Source: Certhia americana (Eukaryota > Chordata > Aves > Passeriformes > Certhiidae). Taken from it: a DNA stretch of 64,000 nucleotides. The notes beneath the pieces are model-generated. The model did no database searches, was not told the DNA's origin, and saw nothing but the letters and a program-made list of their open reading frames with translations. Location: the NCBI GenBank assembly GCA_018697195.1, contig CM031878.1:35491713-35555712 (forward strand), given 5' to 3'. A program made the translations under genes and the position numbers. Within the stretch, counting starts at the first letter, position 1, and every line of letters begins with the position of its first letter. This document shows positions 1 through 12,900 of the stretch, piece by piece.

Positions 1-457
1 ATGAGATCACAGCCACTCCAACCTCTACTTGTTCTGTATGGATGCCTTTGCTCAGGTCTACAACTGGAATGTTCATCTCCCCATACCTTTTCCCATGATT
101 TAAAGGGACATTCAATGTCCAAAGGGATATTCTGTTACCATGGCTTACAAGAGAATTTCATCCTAAAAATAAGACTTCTCATCATCTGCCTCTCATTAGA
201 GACCCAACTCCTCTTTTACTGACCTCGGTGCCTTCATGTTTTTTCTCTATGTGTTTTCACACTTCCTATTTCTCTGATTCGAGAGAAGATTTAAGGTCAT
301 GCAGGTCTCATCTGTGCCCTGAAATTCAACTGAATTTCACCCGGGGCCTGCAGAGGGAAGGGCGGTGGCCAGGCTGAAGCAGTCATGGTGATGGATTTCA
401 GGCCGTGCTGGGGGGTGTGATGTCCTTCCCTCCCACTGCCTGGGAGCCTCGGGGGCC

Positions 458-660
458 GGGCCCGGCACAATCCCTGTCGGGCTGTACGGCAGCGATGGAG
501 CGGGCCCGGCACAATCCCTGTCGGGCTGTACGGCAGCGGTGGATCCCGGNNNNNNNNNNGGCCCGGCACAATCCCTGTCGGGCTGTACGGCAGCGGTGGA
601 TCCCGGCCCGGCCGGTCCGGTCGCTGCTCCCGGACCCGGTGGATCCCGGCCCGGCCCAGC
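458..660. repeat. GC-rich minisatellite (about 44-45 bp unit) with assembly gap
   Basis: A unit containing CCCGGCACAATCCCTGTCGG and GCTGTACGGCAGCG occurs at 458, 502 and about 559, and the trailing GGTGGATCCCGG recurs at 639-649. Copies 1 and 2 are 44 bp apart. Ten Ns at 550-559 break copy 2 from copy 3, so the true copy number may be larger than shown. Confidence 0.85.
550..559. other. Assembly gap (10 N)
   Basis: Ten undetermined bases inside the tandem repeat. The round size suggests a placeholder and not a measured length. Confidence 0.98.
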
Positions 661-3600
661 TGGCGGCGGGGCAGGGCTCGTGTCAGCGGGATGTCAGCAG
701 CCACGGCCCCGCCAGTTCCTGTACTCAGACCGGGAAAGAAAGAGAGCTATTCCTGGGCCTTTTTCATCTAAAAACATGTGTTCACAAAGGCCTATCCACC
801 CGTCATCATTTTAATCATGTGTCGATATTTAAAATTGGCTACTGCTTGGTTCTCTGTCAGGTCCACAGGAAGCTAACAAGGCCCCAAACAGGGAATCACT
901 CCTTACCAAAAACTTAATGCCAAACCAGGACGTACACCTCTCCAAAAACACAATGAGAAGTCACCTTATAAGTAGAAGGAGAAAGATTTAACATTTACCA
1001 CATTAAGTTTTCCTTTCCTACTAAAATGAGAAACCTGTACTTTCAGCTGTTTTCACTATCCAGGAAAACATGCTGAGAAACATATTTGTCCTCAATATTA
1101 CTATTAATTCAGAATTTTAAACACCAGGGAAGCAGTACTATGGACATAAATTTAACCACTAATCTTGAAACTAATCTTGAAACTCTGTATATAGTCCACA
1201 ATGCAAGTATTTAAAAGCGTAGTTCACATAAACCAGAAATCCATAAGAACATTAATTTAGCAGCTATAGAATACTAAAAGCTAAGTACTTGTTAGAAAGA
1301 CTATACAAAGCAAAACAAAACAAAAAAATTATTAGAGCAACACACCAAAACCTTACAGTCCAGGGCATATTTAAATGCATCAAATCAAGAGTTCAGGGAC
1401 TCAGACACCACATGTTCACGTCCAAGTCAGTTTTTAACAGGCTAGACATTTTTCTAACAAACAGGTCATTAGAAGATCTCAGAATATATAAGGATTAATA
1501 AAACCTGGGTTCTATCAGAAATGTCTGTCCTTTAGAAAGAAGGGAATACATAATTTTCTCTTGGGTGAAGAAACAGTATAAGCATAACCCTTGATAAAAA
1601 ATGTGCAGCCTAAAGCATACACATGAGTGGGATTCAATAGTTCAATTCAAAAGTTCTCTGTACCATTTGCAACAAGTCTCACTAAAACTTCACATCTAAT
1701 AAAACAAATTCAATGTGTCTCTGTATCTGCACTCAAGTAAAAGGCTGACTTTGAAAATAAACAAGGCGTACTCCAGCAGTTCACATGATTATATCTGCTC
1801 TGTACAGAAAACACCGGAGAAAAACCTGAAGTAGGTGAGATACTTGTAAACGCTGCAAGTAGTTGACAATATCTAGCCAATCAAGAGTAAAGCATGAGAT
1901 TGTTTCATAGTTTCCAATGGAAAGACAATTCCATGGGTTTGTAGAATTTGACGCCTGCTTCACGAAGATAAGCAAAGAAGTAATTTAAGAAGAAACGTGC
2001 AAGTAACATGACAACAAAAAAACCCCAAATATTGCAGGACACATTACATGAAGTGGAGACTACTAGGGAGTAGGTATCAAAGTAAGCAGTATATGAAGTA
2101 GTGTGACTAAAGTGGTAAAAACATTAAAAAAAAAAAACAAAAAAAAACCCAACCCCCGCACAGCTTCTTCCACAGACAGTAATTTAGCTAAATTACTGGG
2201 ATACAAAGTACAGCAATATACATATGCTGTCCTTTTGTCTTGAATAGTGTAACAACAAGAACTCAGCCACAGAAAATTTCTTGAACAAAATTTCTGAATA
2301 AAAATAGGTTTCACTAGATTACAATATAAAATATTGCAAGGCATTAATAATGAAATATGCTACTGAAAGCTATGAATACTTGTTTAGAAGTAAAAACTGA
2401 GAACCACTCAATTAGGTAATTTTCAAAATCATTTTATCCAAGTATATCAAATTCTGTGAAAGTCGGGAAGAATGTGTTTGAGTTTTGAGCACAAAGCCTG
2501 ATCCTTACTGCACTAAATTCAAATATACCACATTTGATGCACAACACCAACTCATTGAGCCCTCATTTCCCTAATCTTGTCAACACACCACCAACTTGAA
2601 GTACAACCAAGATTTAACAGGTTTCTCACACTGTCAACAGATAGCTAAGTCTGTTCACAGAAGCATGGTGGATAACCAGAAAAACACGTTCAGGATGGCT
2701 TTCCAAACTAAGTCAGCACTTTCCTATCCTTATAGGAAAAGATCAGAAGAAAATATACACTTTTTTGCCTGTAATCTGGTACCCTTTCAAGGATGTTTGC
2801 TAGACTGACATTACAAGGTACCACTAGTTACTAACATGAGTCCAAAACCAAAGCAAACAGAAATACATGAGTATTTCACTTCTACCACAGCCTGTCTGAC
2901 AACTTAGCTTCCTAAAAGTAATAGTTTCTAAGTGTTTCCTGAAACTACAAAAAAAATAATTAAATTTAGATTGGTAAATAGACATTACATAATATGAACA
3001 TCCCGCATAGAAAGTGAACATGTTAAATAAACTTCAAAATTATGTAAGTACCTAGGGTAGAGAAAAACTACTCTAATTGTAACTTCCTGCTGAAGGAGAA
3101 TTTAGGAGACTGACTGTCAATTGTGAACAAAGAACAGGTTCTAACAGAGTGTTGAAAAAAACTGTTAGTTTTCTCTTCTCATCCTCTCCAGAAAAACAGC
3201 TGTGTTAAATTTGCTTTGTTGGTATCCGCATAGACTACAAGTCACAGCATCACAGAAGCATTTTATTTAATAACTGCTTCACCAATAACCAAAACTTTTA
3301 AATAAGAAGAACTTATTTTGGAAACTCTTCTACATCAATGCATCAACTGCTCCACAGCTGCTTCATCATCCTTTTGCTCTCCAGCTGCACTCACACAAAA
3401 GTTCTAAACAGCTTGCTCCATTACGCAAGGTGTGTGTAATCTGTTGCCCCAGATACCCACACAGTCATTAGTTGCAGACTCCCATGCCTGATAAAACAAG
3501 TGCCAGACACGGAGTCTGCAAGTTTGCAATACACATTTATCCTCAGTGTAGTGCAAATTTTAGTTTCAATATAGTTTTATGCAACACACTTTACCACTAT

Positions 3601-3907
3601 TTACCACTTAGTTTGTAGTCCCCTTAACTTTCCCGAGAACGAATGAAATAAAAAAACCCTTAAAATACATTCAACATATTTTCCTTGGAAATATGTAATG
3701 AATACACACCTGTTATACACACCTGTTTTGGGATATGACAACTACCATTTGAAAATTTTTATGCTGCAGCTTTTACCTGGAGAAGTCTAAAACACCCTCT
3801 AAAAAAACCCCAGACACTATTCCCTTTGAAATCCCCATTCACTGACAAATATAACTTCATTCCCTCTAAACATTGCAGATGTTACCAAAATATTAAAAGT
3901 TACTTAC

Positions 3908-3984
3908 GGTTTTCCCCCAGGAATCCCTGCTAGATTTGGAGGGATGCCAGGTACTCTCATGTGAGGAGGAGGATCAAACCCAAC
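3908..3984 (-). CDS. TLE1: TLE1 exon 14 (last exon in the window)
   Basis: 77 nt, phase 0 in and phase 2 out. It encodes [25 protein letters not shown] and two bases of a Pro codon. It is the end of the SP region, just before the WD40 propeller. The donor is GTAAGT at 3907. The next exon, expected to start at A(Y)SFHV, was not found between 1 and 3907. Confidence 0.96.
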
Positions 3985-6900
3985 CTGACAACAAAAAGTA
4001 AATTAATCTCACACATGAAATTTCTCATCCATTTCTCAGCAAGCCTCTTTTCTCCACTCCCAAGATGTTATGCATTTAACCGGAAGGTGGCTTTTACCCA
4101 CAGTATGAGATAACTACATGACCCTCCACTGGGGGGCAAAACCCCAGACCTTTTCCCTGAGCATACTTCTGATAGAGGCACTCATATGAAAGCAGGAAAT
4201 AATTTATCATGCATTCACACCACTGAGCATAACCCTGCAGACCTGGTTAGAAGGGAAGAGTCCAATGTTAACCCTGGAATTAAGAGTCCATGTAATCACC
4301 AAGCCATGCCAGTGCTCTTTACTCCTGCGAGAACTAGCATGTACTCAGGCTGGCACAGTGTGGTGCTCCTAAGTAGCTCTGATCCTCTACTAGGATCTCA
4401 CTGCCTCCACAGCATTCTGTGTGGGCACAGCAGCTGAGAGATCTCTCACGCAGACACACTGTGGGGTGCAAACAAGCTTGTCCACAGCTTAAAAAAACGA
4501 CATCACTCTTTACATACTGCAATTCCACTGAGTTTTTCTATCTTGAGTATGTTTATCAAATAATCCAAGCAGAAATTTTAGACCAAAAGTCTTAGTTTTT
4601 CTTCTGAATATTAAACCAGAATAAATATTGTACTAGAATAAATATGATTATTGCTTTAAAAGGAGATTGTAGGCTATTTAGAATTTGCACATTTTCACAT
4701 AAAGTCCTGTTTACCAGTTTGAAAACAATGGTCATACTAACAATGAGAAGTTGACAAATTTTGCAAATTTACAAGCAGGTGAATTTGTCTACACAGAAAG
4801 CTGCCATCAAGCTCATGTTTGCAGAATCAGACCCCTAGGTTATTTGTGTCACAGCCACTCTAACTACCAGGTTCCATTTACTTACTACACCCACAACAGC
4901 AACTATTCTTTACACACCTGATCTCAAAGCTCCAAAATAGGTACTGACCAACTTTTCAGGTTGATTTCCAAAAAAAAGTCCCAACAAAATACATGGACAG
5001 AGATCTAGATAAAGAGACTTTTACATGGCTCAAGATTAATTTGTTATGTCTATATGCAACACAAATGTGGTTCAGCAACAGAAAAGCAGATGTCACAGCT
5101 ACAGTGAAATACTTTGTGTCTACTGAAATTACTTTTTACACCAGCACAAAATTTTTTGGCATGCCTTCATCAGTTAAAGCCCCGATGAAGGTGAAGGACA
5201 AAAAGAAAACATACTTAATACACTGAGATGCTTTGTTTTCAAGGTGCAAATTTGCTTCTTCAGCCACACAGTAAAGTGAAGCAAGCAGTGATGCACGCAG
5301 TGAAGCCATCAAGCCTCTGGCACTGTTACAAGTTGGGAATTCTGCAGTGCTAAATGAAGCATGTAGCTCTTCCCAGTGAACCACAACTCACAGGACTGAG
5401 ATTGCATGCAACGTATGGCCTACCATAGGAGATCTTCCATAGGCAACCACAGCAGCTGCAGCAGCAGCAGCACTCATCTGGGGTGACATATTGTGCAGAC
5501 TGGCATAGGCTGCCCCTGGACTGGTTAACTCTCCATTCATGCCAGCATGAGGTACCATTCCAAATGGAGCAGGGTACGGTCCTGGTACTGCCAACGGTGT
5601 CCGCAAACCTGCAGCTACAGAATAATGAAATCAAGTGGGTTTATTTATGTATTCCTGCATACAGGAAAGCAGCCCTTTTTTTTTCCCCTCTAAAACCTCA
5701 CCTTCCCCTCTCACACACTGTCAAGAAACATTGCCATAATCTGTCAGTACTGCCGGCTCTTTTCAGTGTAAATAAGATCTGCTGAAGTCTGAACTTGCTG
5801 ATTATTTCTTGCAATCTCTTCTAGCATTACCTATTTCCATTTCTGTAATATTCCCCTGTTTACATTAATTTCTTCTTTGCCAAATTAAGCAGTAAAGCTG
5901 ACAGACATGGTTTACACAGCTCATGTCTGAAGCAACTGTGTGTACCAGCCTGAATAGCAAAAGTAAACTTCCCCCGGCATTTGTCAAGCTGTGCACTGCA
6001 GCAAATATTAGTAGACTCGGACAAAGACTGTAGAAGAGATTGCATGCAGAATAAGTACCACAAACTTCTGAGAAGTCTTTTTATATTGCATTCAGTCTCT
6101 GGATTATTTGCAAAAAAAGATAAAGACAAAAGTAAACAAAGAAGACTAAGAGACAGAAAGATATTCAAACTCCTGATAATCCAAACATCTGCTTCTCATC
6201 AAGCCATCTCTTGATATCAAGAGCAAAGCAATATATTTAGTTAACAGTCACATGTGTAAAAAAAGATTAATTTTGGAACATAAAAACACATGAGGTAATG
6301 CATTTACCAGCTTGGTTAACCAGAGGGTCCATTGTTGGAGGTTTGCCAAGGCCTGGACGAAGTCCTGGAGTTGCACTAGTGCCTGGGGTTGGCACATCAC
6401 CTCGAGGAGTTGGTGTGCTGGATTTCAGAACAGGCGTGCTGGCTTTTTCATGCTGGTATCATTAAACAAATTAAATGAGTATTATTTTTAATCCAGGCCA
6501 TATTATACAATTTATCACAACAGCAGCTGGGATGCTGGGCACCTACTACCTACTTCCTCAGCCAATTTCCATAAATCCACACAATGCTGACAATATTAAC
6601 TCGTGAGAGAGAAATGTTGACCTTTTTCATTGCTGCCAAAATTAAAATAAGAAATGTAGAAAGTTATCTTTCCTCTCCTACTGACATAAAAAAAGTAACG
6701 CTTGAGCCCATTTTTTTCTTCAGGAAAATTCAGTCTGCATTACCAAACTATTTTAGTTTGAAATCATTAATATCTCAATTATTATTGGACACAGAAAATC
6801 TAACTACAAAATCAAAATACCACCATAGTTGATAGTATCAAAAAAACCATCGCACAAAAGTTACAGAGACTTAGATCTAATTATTAGTGATACTACAAAA

Positions 6901-9900
6901 AAAAGTCTCCATGGAATAACAGCTTATTTTTGTTAAGAGTTTAACAAAAGCTTGAAGAACTTCTTGGTGACTATATAAAGGCCATGTTAAACCATAAGTT
7001 ATTGCACCCAAAAAAACCCCAAACCAGTGGTTTACAAGCAACTCTTGTTCCTTGTAATAAATCTGCAACTCATTTGATAGAAAAGTAGGAAATACAAGAA
7101 ATCAAAACAAGGCAGAAAATACTTCTGAGAAGAAAAGCTCAATAATACTTTAAAGATTTGGAAAAGCAGTAGCCAATTTCAGCCTCAAATGTTTAATGTG
7201 AGGTAATTTCTGTCACAAGTAGTTGCAGAAGAGTAGAGAGTTAGGGTTTTACAAAAGAAGACTATCTGGACCACAGACTCCTACCTACCAGACCCATTTC
7301 TTTGGATTTGAGGGACGTGGAACTTCCTGAAGAGGCTGTAGATGCTGGACTGCTGGAGGCATCCTTCTTCAGTAGGCGTGTTTTATCAATACCATTTTCA
7401 CGTGGTGAATGAGTGGGACTTGCCCTTGGGGAAGAAGGATCCTAAAACAACGGGAAGGGAAGAACAGCATAGAACCCGGTGATAAACTGGTACACAAACA
7501 CCAGTAAGGAATCTATGGGGAAAAAAAATGAACAAACTAGAAGAATTTAAGCAGTAAGTTCAAATGATGTTTTGTTATCTTTGCAGAAAAAAAGCTGAAA
7601 TCCCTTCTTCAGCCTAGAGAAGTAAAGTCATATAATAAGCACTATGTGTAGTGAAAACATAAATTGTTTTCAAGCACAGAGCTTGCAAAGCATACCTAAG
7701 TAGAAATTAAGCAAGTGCATAAAATGTGGTGAGAGCAAGGAAGACCAACAGAAACTGAGTAACTTGACACTGTTTTTATCATGTACGTTCTTCCATGCTC
7801 TGCTAGTCACAATAAACATTTCAATAACCTCTTTTAGGTGATAAAGACCCTAATCATCTCTACCTTCAGAAGAAGAGATAGACGCGTGCATTCACAGATT
7901 TCACAGAGCATTTTGAGTTGGAAGAGACCCATGAGGATCATGTCCAACTCTTAAGTGGAATGGATCCATACAGGGATCTTTATACACCATGAATAGCTGT
8001 CACATTTCTACTAAACACCATCTGCAATTGCCTTGCCACTTAAATCTACAGGAAAACTGAAATCACCTCTCAGGTGATTATTTTTCTCTGTTCCAGAGGC
8101 ACTCTCTGCATTTACTTTAACTTGAAATAGCCAGCCCCCTGAGTTACAATGCTATCAGAGCTCTGCAGGTTCTCCACGCTCCTTTGGCTCATAAGAATAG
8201 CACCAGGGAGAAATCACACCTCACAAAAGGGCAGTAAGTCTACTGACTGATCATTAAGCAGTTTCATTGTAAGCTGACCTTCTGAAAGGATTACTAAAAT
8301 TACTAGTTGGACACCCATTTTTCTACTTGGCTGACATCGTTTGGGCACCTCGACGACTGAGGCACTTCTCTCCCTGCGCTTTTCACAGACCTGAAGACCC
8401 TCACTACCGTATTCAGGCTTCCTAAATCTGTGTGTTATATGACATAAAAGATGAAGGAAAGGGAGCACCCATCCCTTTACCTTGATGCCATTACTGAATC
8501 TCAGCCCTGGAGGAAAAAAAGTGCATACAATCTCTGGAAAATATTGTAAACTAACTTTATTCTAAAAAACCTAACATTTCTGGAAAATGTCTTTAATGTA
8601 GGAGATTAAAATACAAGCAATTTTTACGGCAGTTTTTAAAATAACAATCCTACTATAAAATACAACACTAGCTAATGTCTTCCTTTTTCATTTGAAGACA
8701 GCAGTTTGAAAACCTCAGCCTTCCACATGCACTTCACCACAGCCCTTTAAACTGTGTTAGAATGTTAACTGCAGAGGGAACAGACCTGGACAAAGCAGCA
8801 GAAGGAAAAACTGAGAAGGCAACCAGATAAAGCTCAGAGGAAGACATAGTACTAACAAAATGGAGAAGTTGTGAATATTTTAACATATCCACACAGAGGA
8901 TTATTTTTTCTTCTAACAACTAATTGTACTTTTCCTTTCACCTTTGGGCAAACGTCAAGACTACAAAAATGAAAAAAGTTACCTCATTGGATACATCTAC
9001 AACCAAGTTATCGTCACTCTTGTCCCCATCACTGTCCTATTAAAAATAAATAAATATAGTGTTCATTTCAATTAGTACAATAAGAGCCCAGACAGAAAGA
9101 CTACACATCTATTCAGACATTTTTTGGTTTTCCTAAACAAAAAACAAACAGCCTTTCATTAAGTTATTACCGTTAGGGAGAACAATTAAAACAGAAACAC
9201 AACACCTTATTTCTGCTACAATAGTAAAACCCAAGTAAGGCATAACTAGTTGAGATGGGGATCTCACCATTAGTGCAAGATGATCCAAACCCCCTCCTTA
9301 TTACCATCATAAACAGTGTTAACACTACTCCTAAAAGAGAGAGGTACTTTGTTCATACATTAATCTTGAGTTAATTTAGAGAAAGTACTGCTTGCGCATA
9401 CCTGGAAAAACACCAAAAAACAGATCTCAGGAAAATGGAACTTTTTGGCATGTGTGATGAATCGTATTTCTCAAAGTGACGGTACCATTTTTCCCTTTTT
9501 TTTCAGAAATGCAAGTTTTGAAATCAAAACTTCTGGGAAGAAAAAACTTCAGAAATGACAAGGCATTTCAACATTTCTGCCCAAGAAAAGCAAAATACTT
9601 GGATCTTTCTAAACAGAAATGTTCTACTGCAGCTTGTTATGCTGCATTTTGACTGTTTCACTTAAACTGATGTTTGCCTGAGTTGGTCTGCTAATGACTG
9701 CTGTTACTATAGTGCCTCCTGGTCCCTCTCTCCAATAGAGGCCAGGATGCCCCAGCAGACATATTCTAATACACAGAGGTCCAGTGATTTCCGCAGTACC
9801 ACAGAGTGTTCCAGTCAGAAGGCGAGCCTTGACTCAAAATCAAATAAAGAAATGAAATGAATGTCAAAACTTTAAATTTTAGTGGGAACAATGTTGACAT

Positions 9901-12900
9901 TTCCAATAAAAGTACTTTTAGTTAAAAAGGATTCCACACAAACAAACCAGGCATACAAGATTGCTCAACCGTCCTCCATCTCTTGCTTTAAAAGTGTCTG
10001 AATTTTCACACATAACACTAGATCCTTCCTCTCACTTCAGGTCACAATGCTTTAAAAAAACAAAACAAAACCAAGCCACCCAAAACTAACTAAACAACAA
10101 ACCCCAAACCAACCAACCAATAAAAAAAACCCCCAAAATCCAACTTAAAAAAACTCCTAACCAACAGAAGTTTCAACCTTTCCCTTCTTGCTAACAGCTG
10201 AATCTTGCTCCAAGAAATACCACAAACAGTATTAGGGATCCAAGAGTGCCACTGGACACAGAATGGTCACTCAATCTGCTACTCAGAAAGCTATCCAATC
10301 AACAGGTGCAAATGAAGGACATGAAACCTTTAGCTCTGGGTATCTGCCTCTCCTTGTGAGGTACGAAGCACCCAGAGTGCTAGAACAGGTGGGAGAATGT
10401 GGGAGATGGGACACTTGTTTCCCAGAAACGCCCCTCTGGAGGAGGGCAAAATTAGTTGCAAAGCAATGTTTAAGTGAACCCCACTGACTTTGTCATCTTA
10501 ATAGACAGAAATTTCCTGGGATTATCAAAGGCATCTTCTATTAATATCGGAAGATTCTCCTCACTAATAGTCTCTCACTGAAACTACATAGGTACTACTA
10601 TGAATATTAGTAAAATGATAAAAAGGGGGAAAAAAATCACTTTTCATTCTTATTACAAAAGCTACAGGTCCTACAACTCATTTACGCCCCTTTTGACAAA
10701 AGCAGTATTTCCTTGTCTCTACAAGGGATTCATCTAAAACAAGCTCTGTATTTGCTTAATTGGAGGACCTTAAAAAAATAAAAAATCATCTTCAAGATTA
10801 GAATAAACCTGGAACTTTCAAATATCTGTACTTTGCCCCGTTTTTTAATTTGATGCTGCCTTTAGCTGTAAAATCTACTTCAAACAAACAGTGCGCAAAA
10901 ACATAATAAAATGTGGATAAAAACTGCTTCTACTGTGCAACAGCATCCTTTACATTTCTTTATGGTAGAAACACAAGAAAACCAAGTAAGTTAATCTTTT
11001 ATATCAAGCATAGCTTAAGGATGCCTAAGCTCCAAATATTTAAAATGAAAAATGCCAATAGAGTATCAAACCCTTAAAGTTGAGGGAGTAACATGGGGAA
11101 GTTTGCCAAACCCTTCTGTAATCAAAACATTATTAGAAAGTGGTGGAAATACAACTTGTAAAACCATAACAGCACTAAAATATCTAATAGCTGCTCAAGT
11201 GGAGAAAAATTAAAATTACCTTACCAAATACTGAGAAAATAAAACAGCACCTAGTTTTCTCTTGGGTTTCAATAACCAAGAACTAACTAGTGATCTGAAT
11301 CACATAAACCAGACCATTTGCCACATTACTGCTATGTCAAAGTACAGTATATTCTATTAGACTTAAATTTGGCTTTTCAGTACTTTCTCACATCAGTCCT
11401 AGTCTCCTAGGCCTGTTCAAGTACCATCCTGTGTTTTGGCTGAGCATTTAGACTTGAAGTCGAAAGCCTATGTGAACCTTCTGATATCCACATATGTTGT
11501 ACGGAAGTGTCTCTTTGAAAACAAGCAACAAGCAAGCCAGTCAAAAGCAGAACACAAAACTCTGAACTTTCAGTATCGATTTGCTTCCTGCTGAAATTGC
11601 CATATCAGCCAAAAGAAAACTTCACTAAGTTGGTACACCCAGACAGCATATGCAGTATGTAGTGGTAATTATAGCTCAGCATGGTAATAGCTACTTATCA
11701 TTAAAATTTACCAAACCCCTCTCAATAACAAACTCCTCCATTTCAAACTTGCAGTTTCTAAAGCAGACCAGAAAGACTGTCACTCAAATTCTGAGCCATG
11801 AATCCCAGAGAACATGTGAATCCCAAACAGCTACTCCTACTGAGGACTATTACTTCACAATATCCCAAACTACTGAGTCACAACTCTTCCCACAATTTGA
11901 ATCTTGTGCCTCTCTTGCACAATACATATAAACATTATTCATGTACTACTTCAGCCATAGGAAAGTTGCCTTGATCTTCACACCTCTTTTACTCCTCATA
12001 CAAGCACAGTATGTGCAAATAAATTAATCATTTCCTTGACACAGATTTGCTTACATAGTGGCTGGAATCCTTATCATCCACCTTTCTCTTTTTGATGTCA
12101 TTGGCATATTCAGGGCCATTCCTGCGTTTATCTGTGCTTCGTAGACTGTCTGGGACCAACAGAGAATTACTCTGTAAAGACAAAAAACAAGGTCAATCAA
12201 AAATTCCTTTTAGGATTCCTTCATATATTCTTAAAAACTCAAATTGATGTGCTGATTTAGTAATGTGATACCTACTCAGTCTTTAGTTCAATTTAATTCA
12301 AAACAAAGTCCTCCAGGAAAACATGTACAGCTTCCCACATTCTAAGAAGCCTGGCTTTTCATTGTTCAACTTATCAAAAGTTTAGTTCACTTGTCAGTTA
12401 CCATCTATTTAACTAATTAATTCATCAGAATTTATTTTTGAGGAAAAGAAGCAGGCTTGTGGTTTATTCATGAGCAAGTAACAACCATTTTATTATTTTT
12501 TTAATATTCAGGTACTATATAATAAAAGAGATTTACTACACCATGTGATTGAGCAGTCACTTTTAGACCATCATAAATAGATGAGGCTCTGATACATACA
12601 CCTGCAGGTGTATATCCATACATGCGATTTACAGATACATAGCAGCTTGCCTTTAATGCCAAAAATAATAAGTATTTGCTGAATACGGTTATATAGTAAT
12701 CAACTGTTAGCTGGAGTAAACTCCAATTGGATTCCTTCAACAAATGTATTGCAAACAAAGATCAAATATTTTTACTTCCACCATAACATTCACTAGTAGT
12801 GTGAAATTAAGGCTAAAGTGTTGCTTAATCAGACTTGCTCTGAAAAACTGAGGCCAACACACTCACACAAAAGACAAAAGCAAAGACTAATCTTTTCCTC

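Larger units (their letters stand above)
1..3907 (-). other. TLE1: TLE1 intron 14 (partial)
   Basis: The intron runs off the left edge. It is AT-rich apart from a GC-rich island at about 340-720 that holds a tandem repeat and a 10-N assembly gap. A-rich tracts occur near 2128-2155. No coding exon of the remaining TLE1 sequence was recognised. Confidence 0.85.

Noticed and set aside
405..917. Open frames across the GC-rich repeat at the left end
   Set aside because: They read through a minisatellite and an N gap, so the translation reflects the tandem repeat.
5388..5606. Exon 13 frame extended to [10 protein letters not shown] and a stop
   Set aside because: The extension is intron 13 read-through. 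The GTAGGC donor after RSPM joins in phase to VGFDPPPHM of exon 14.
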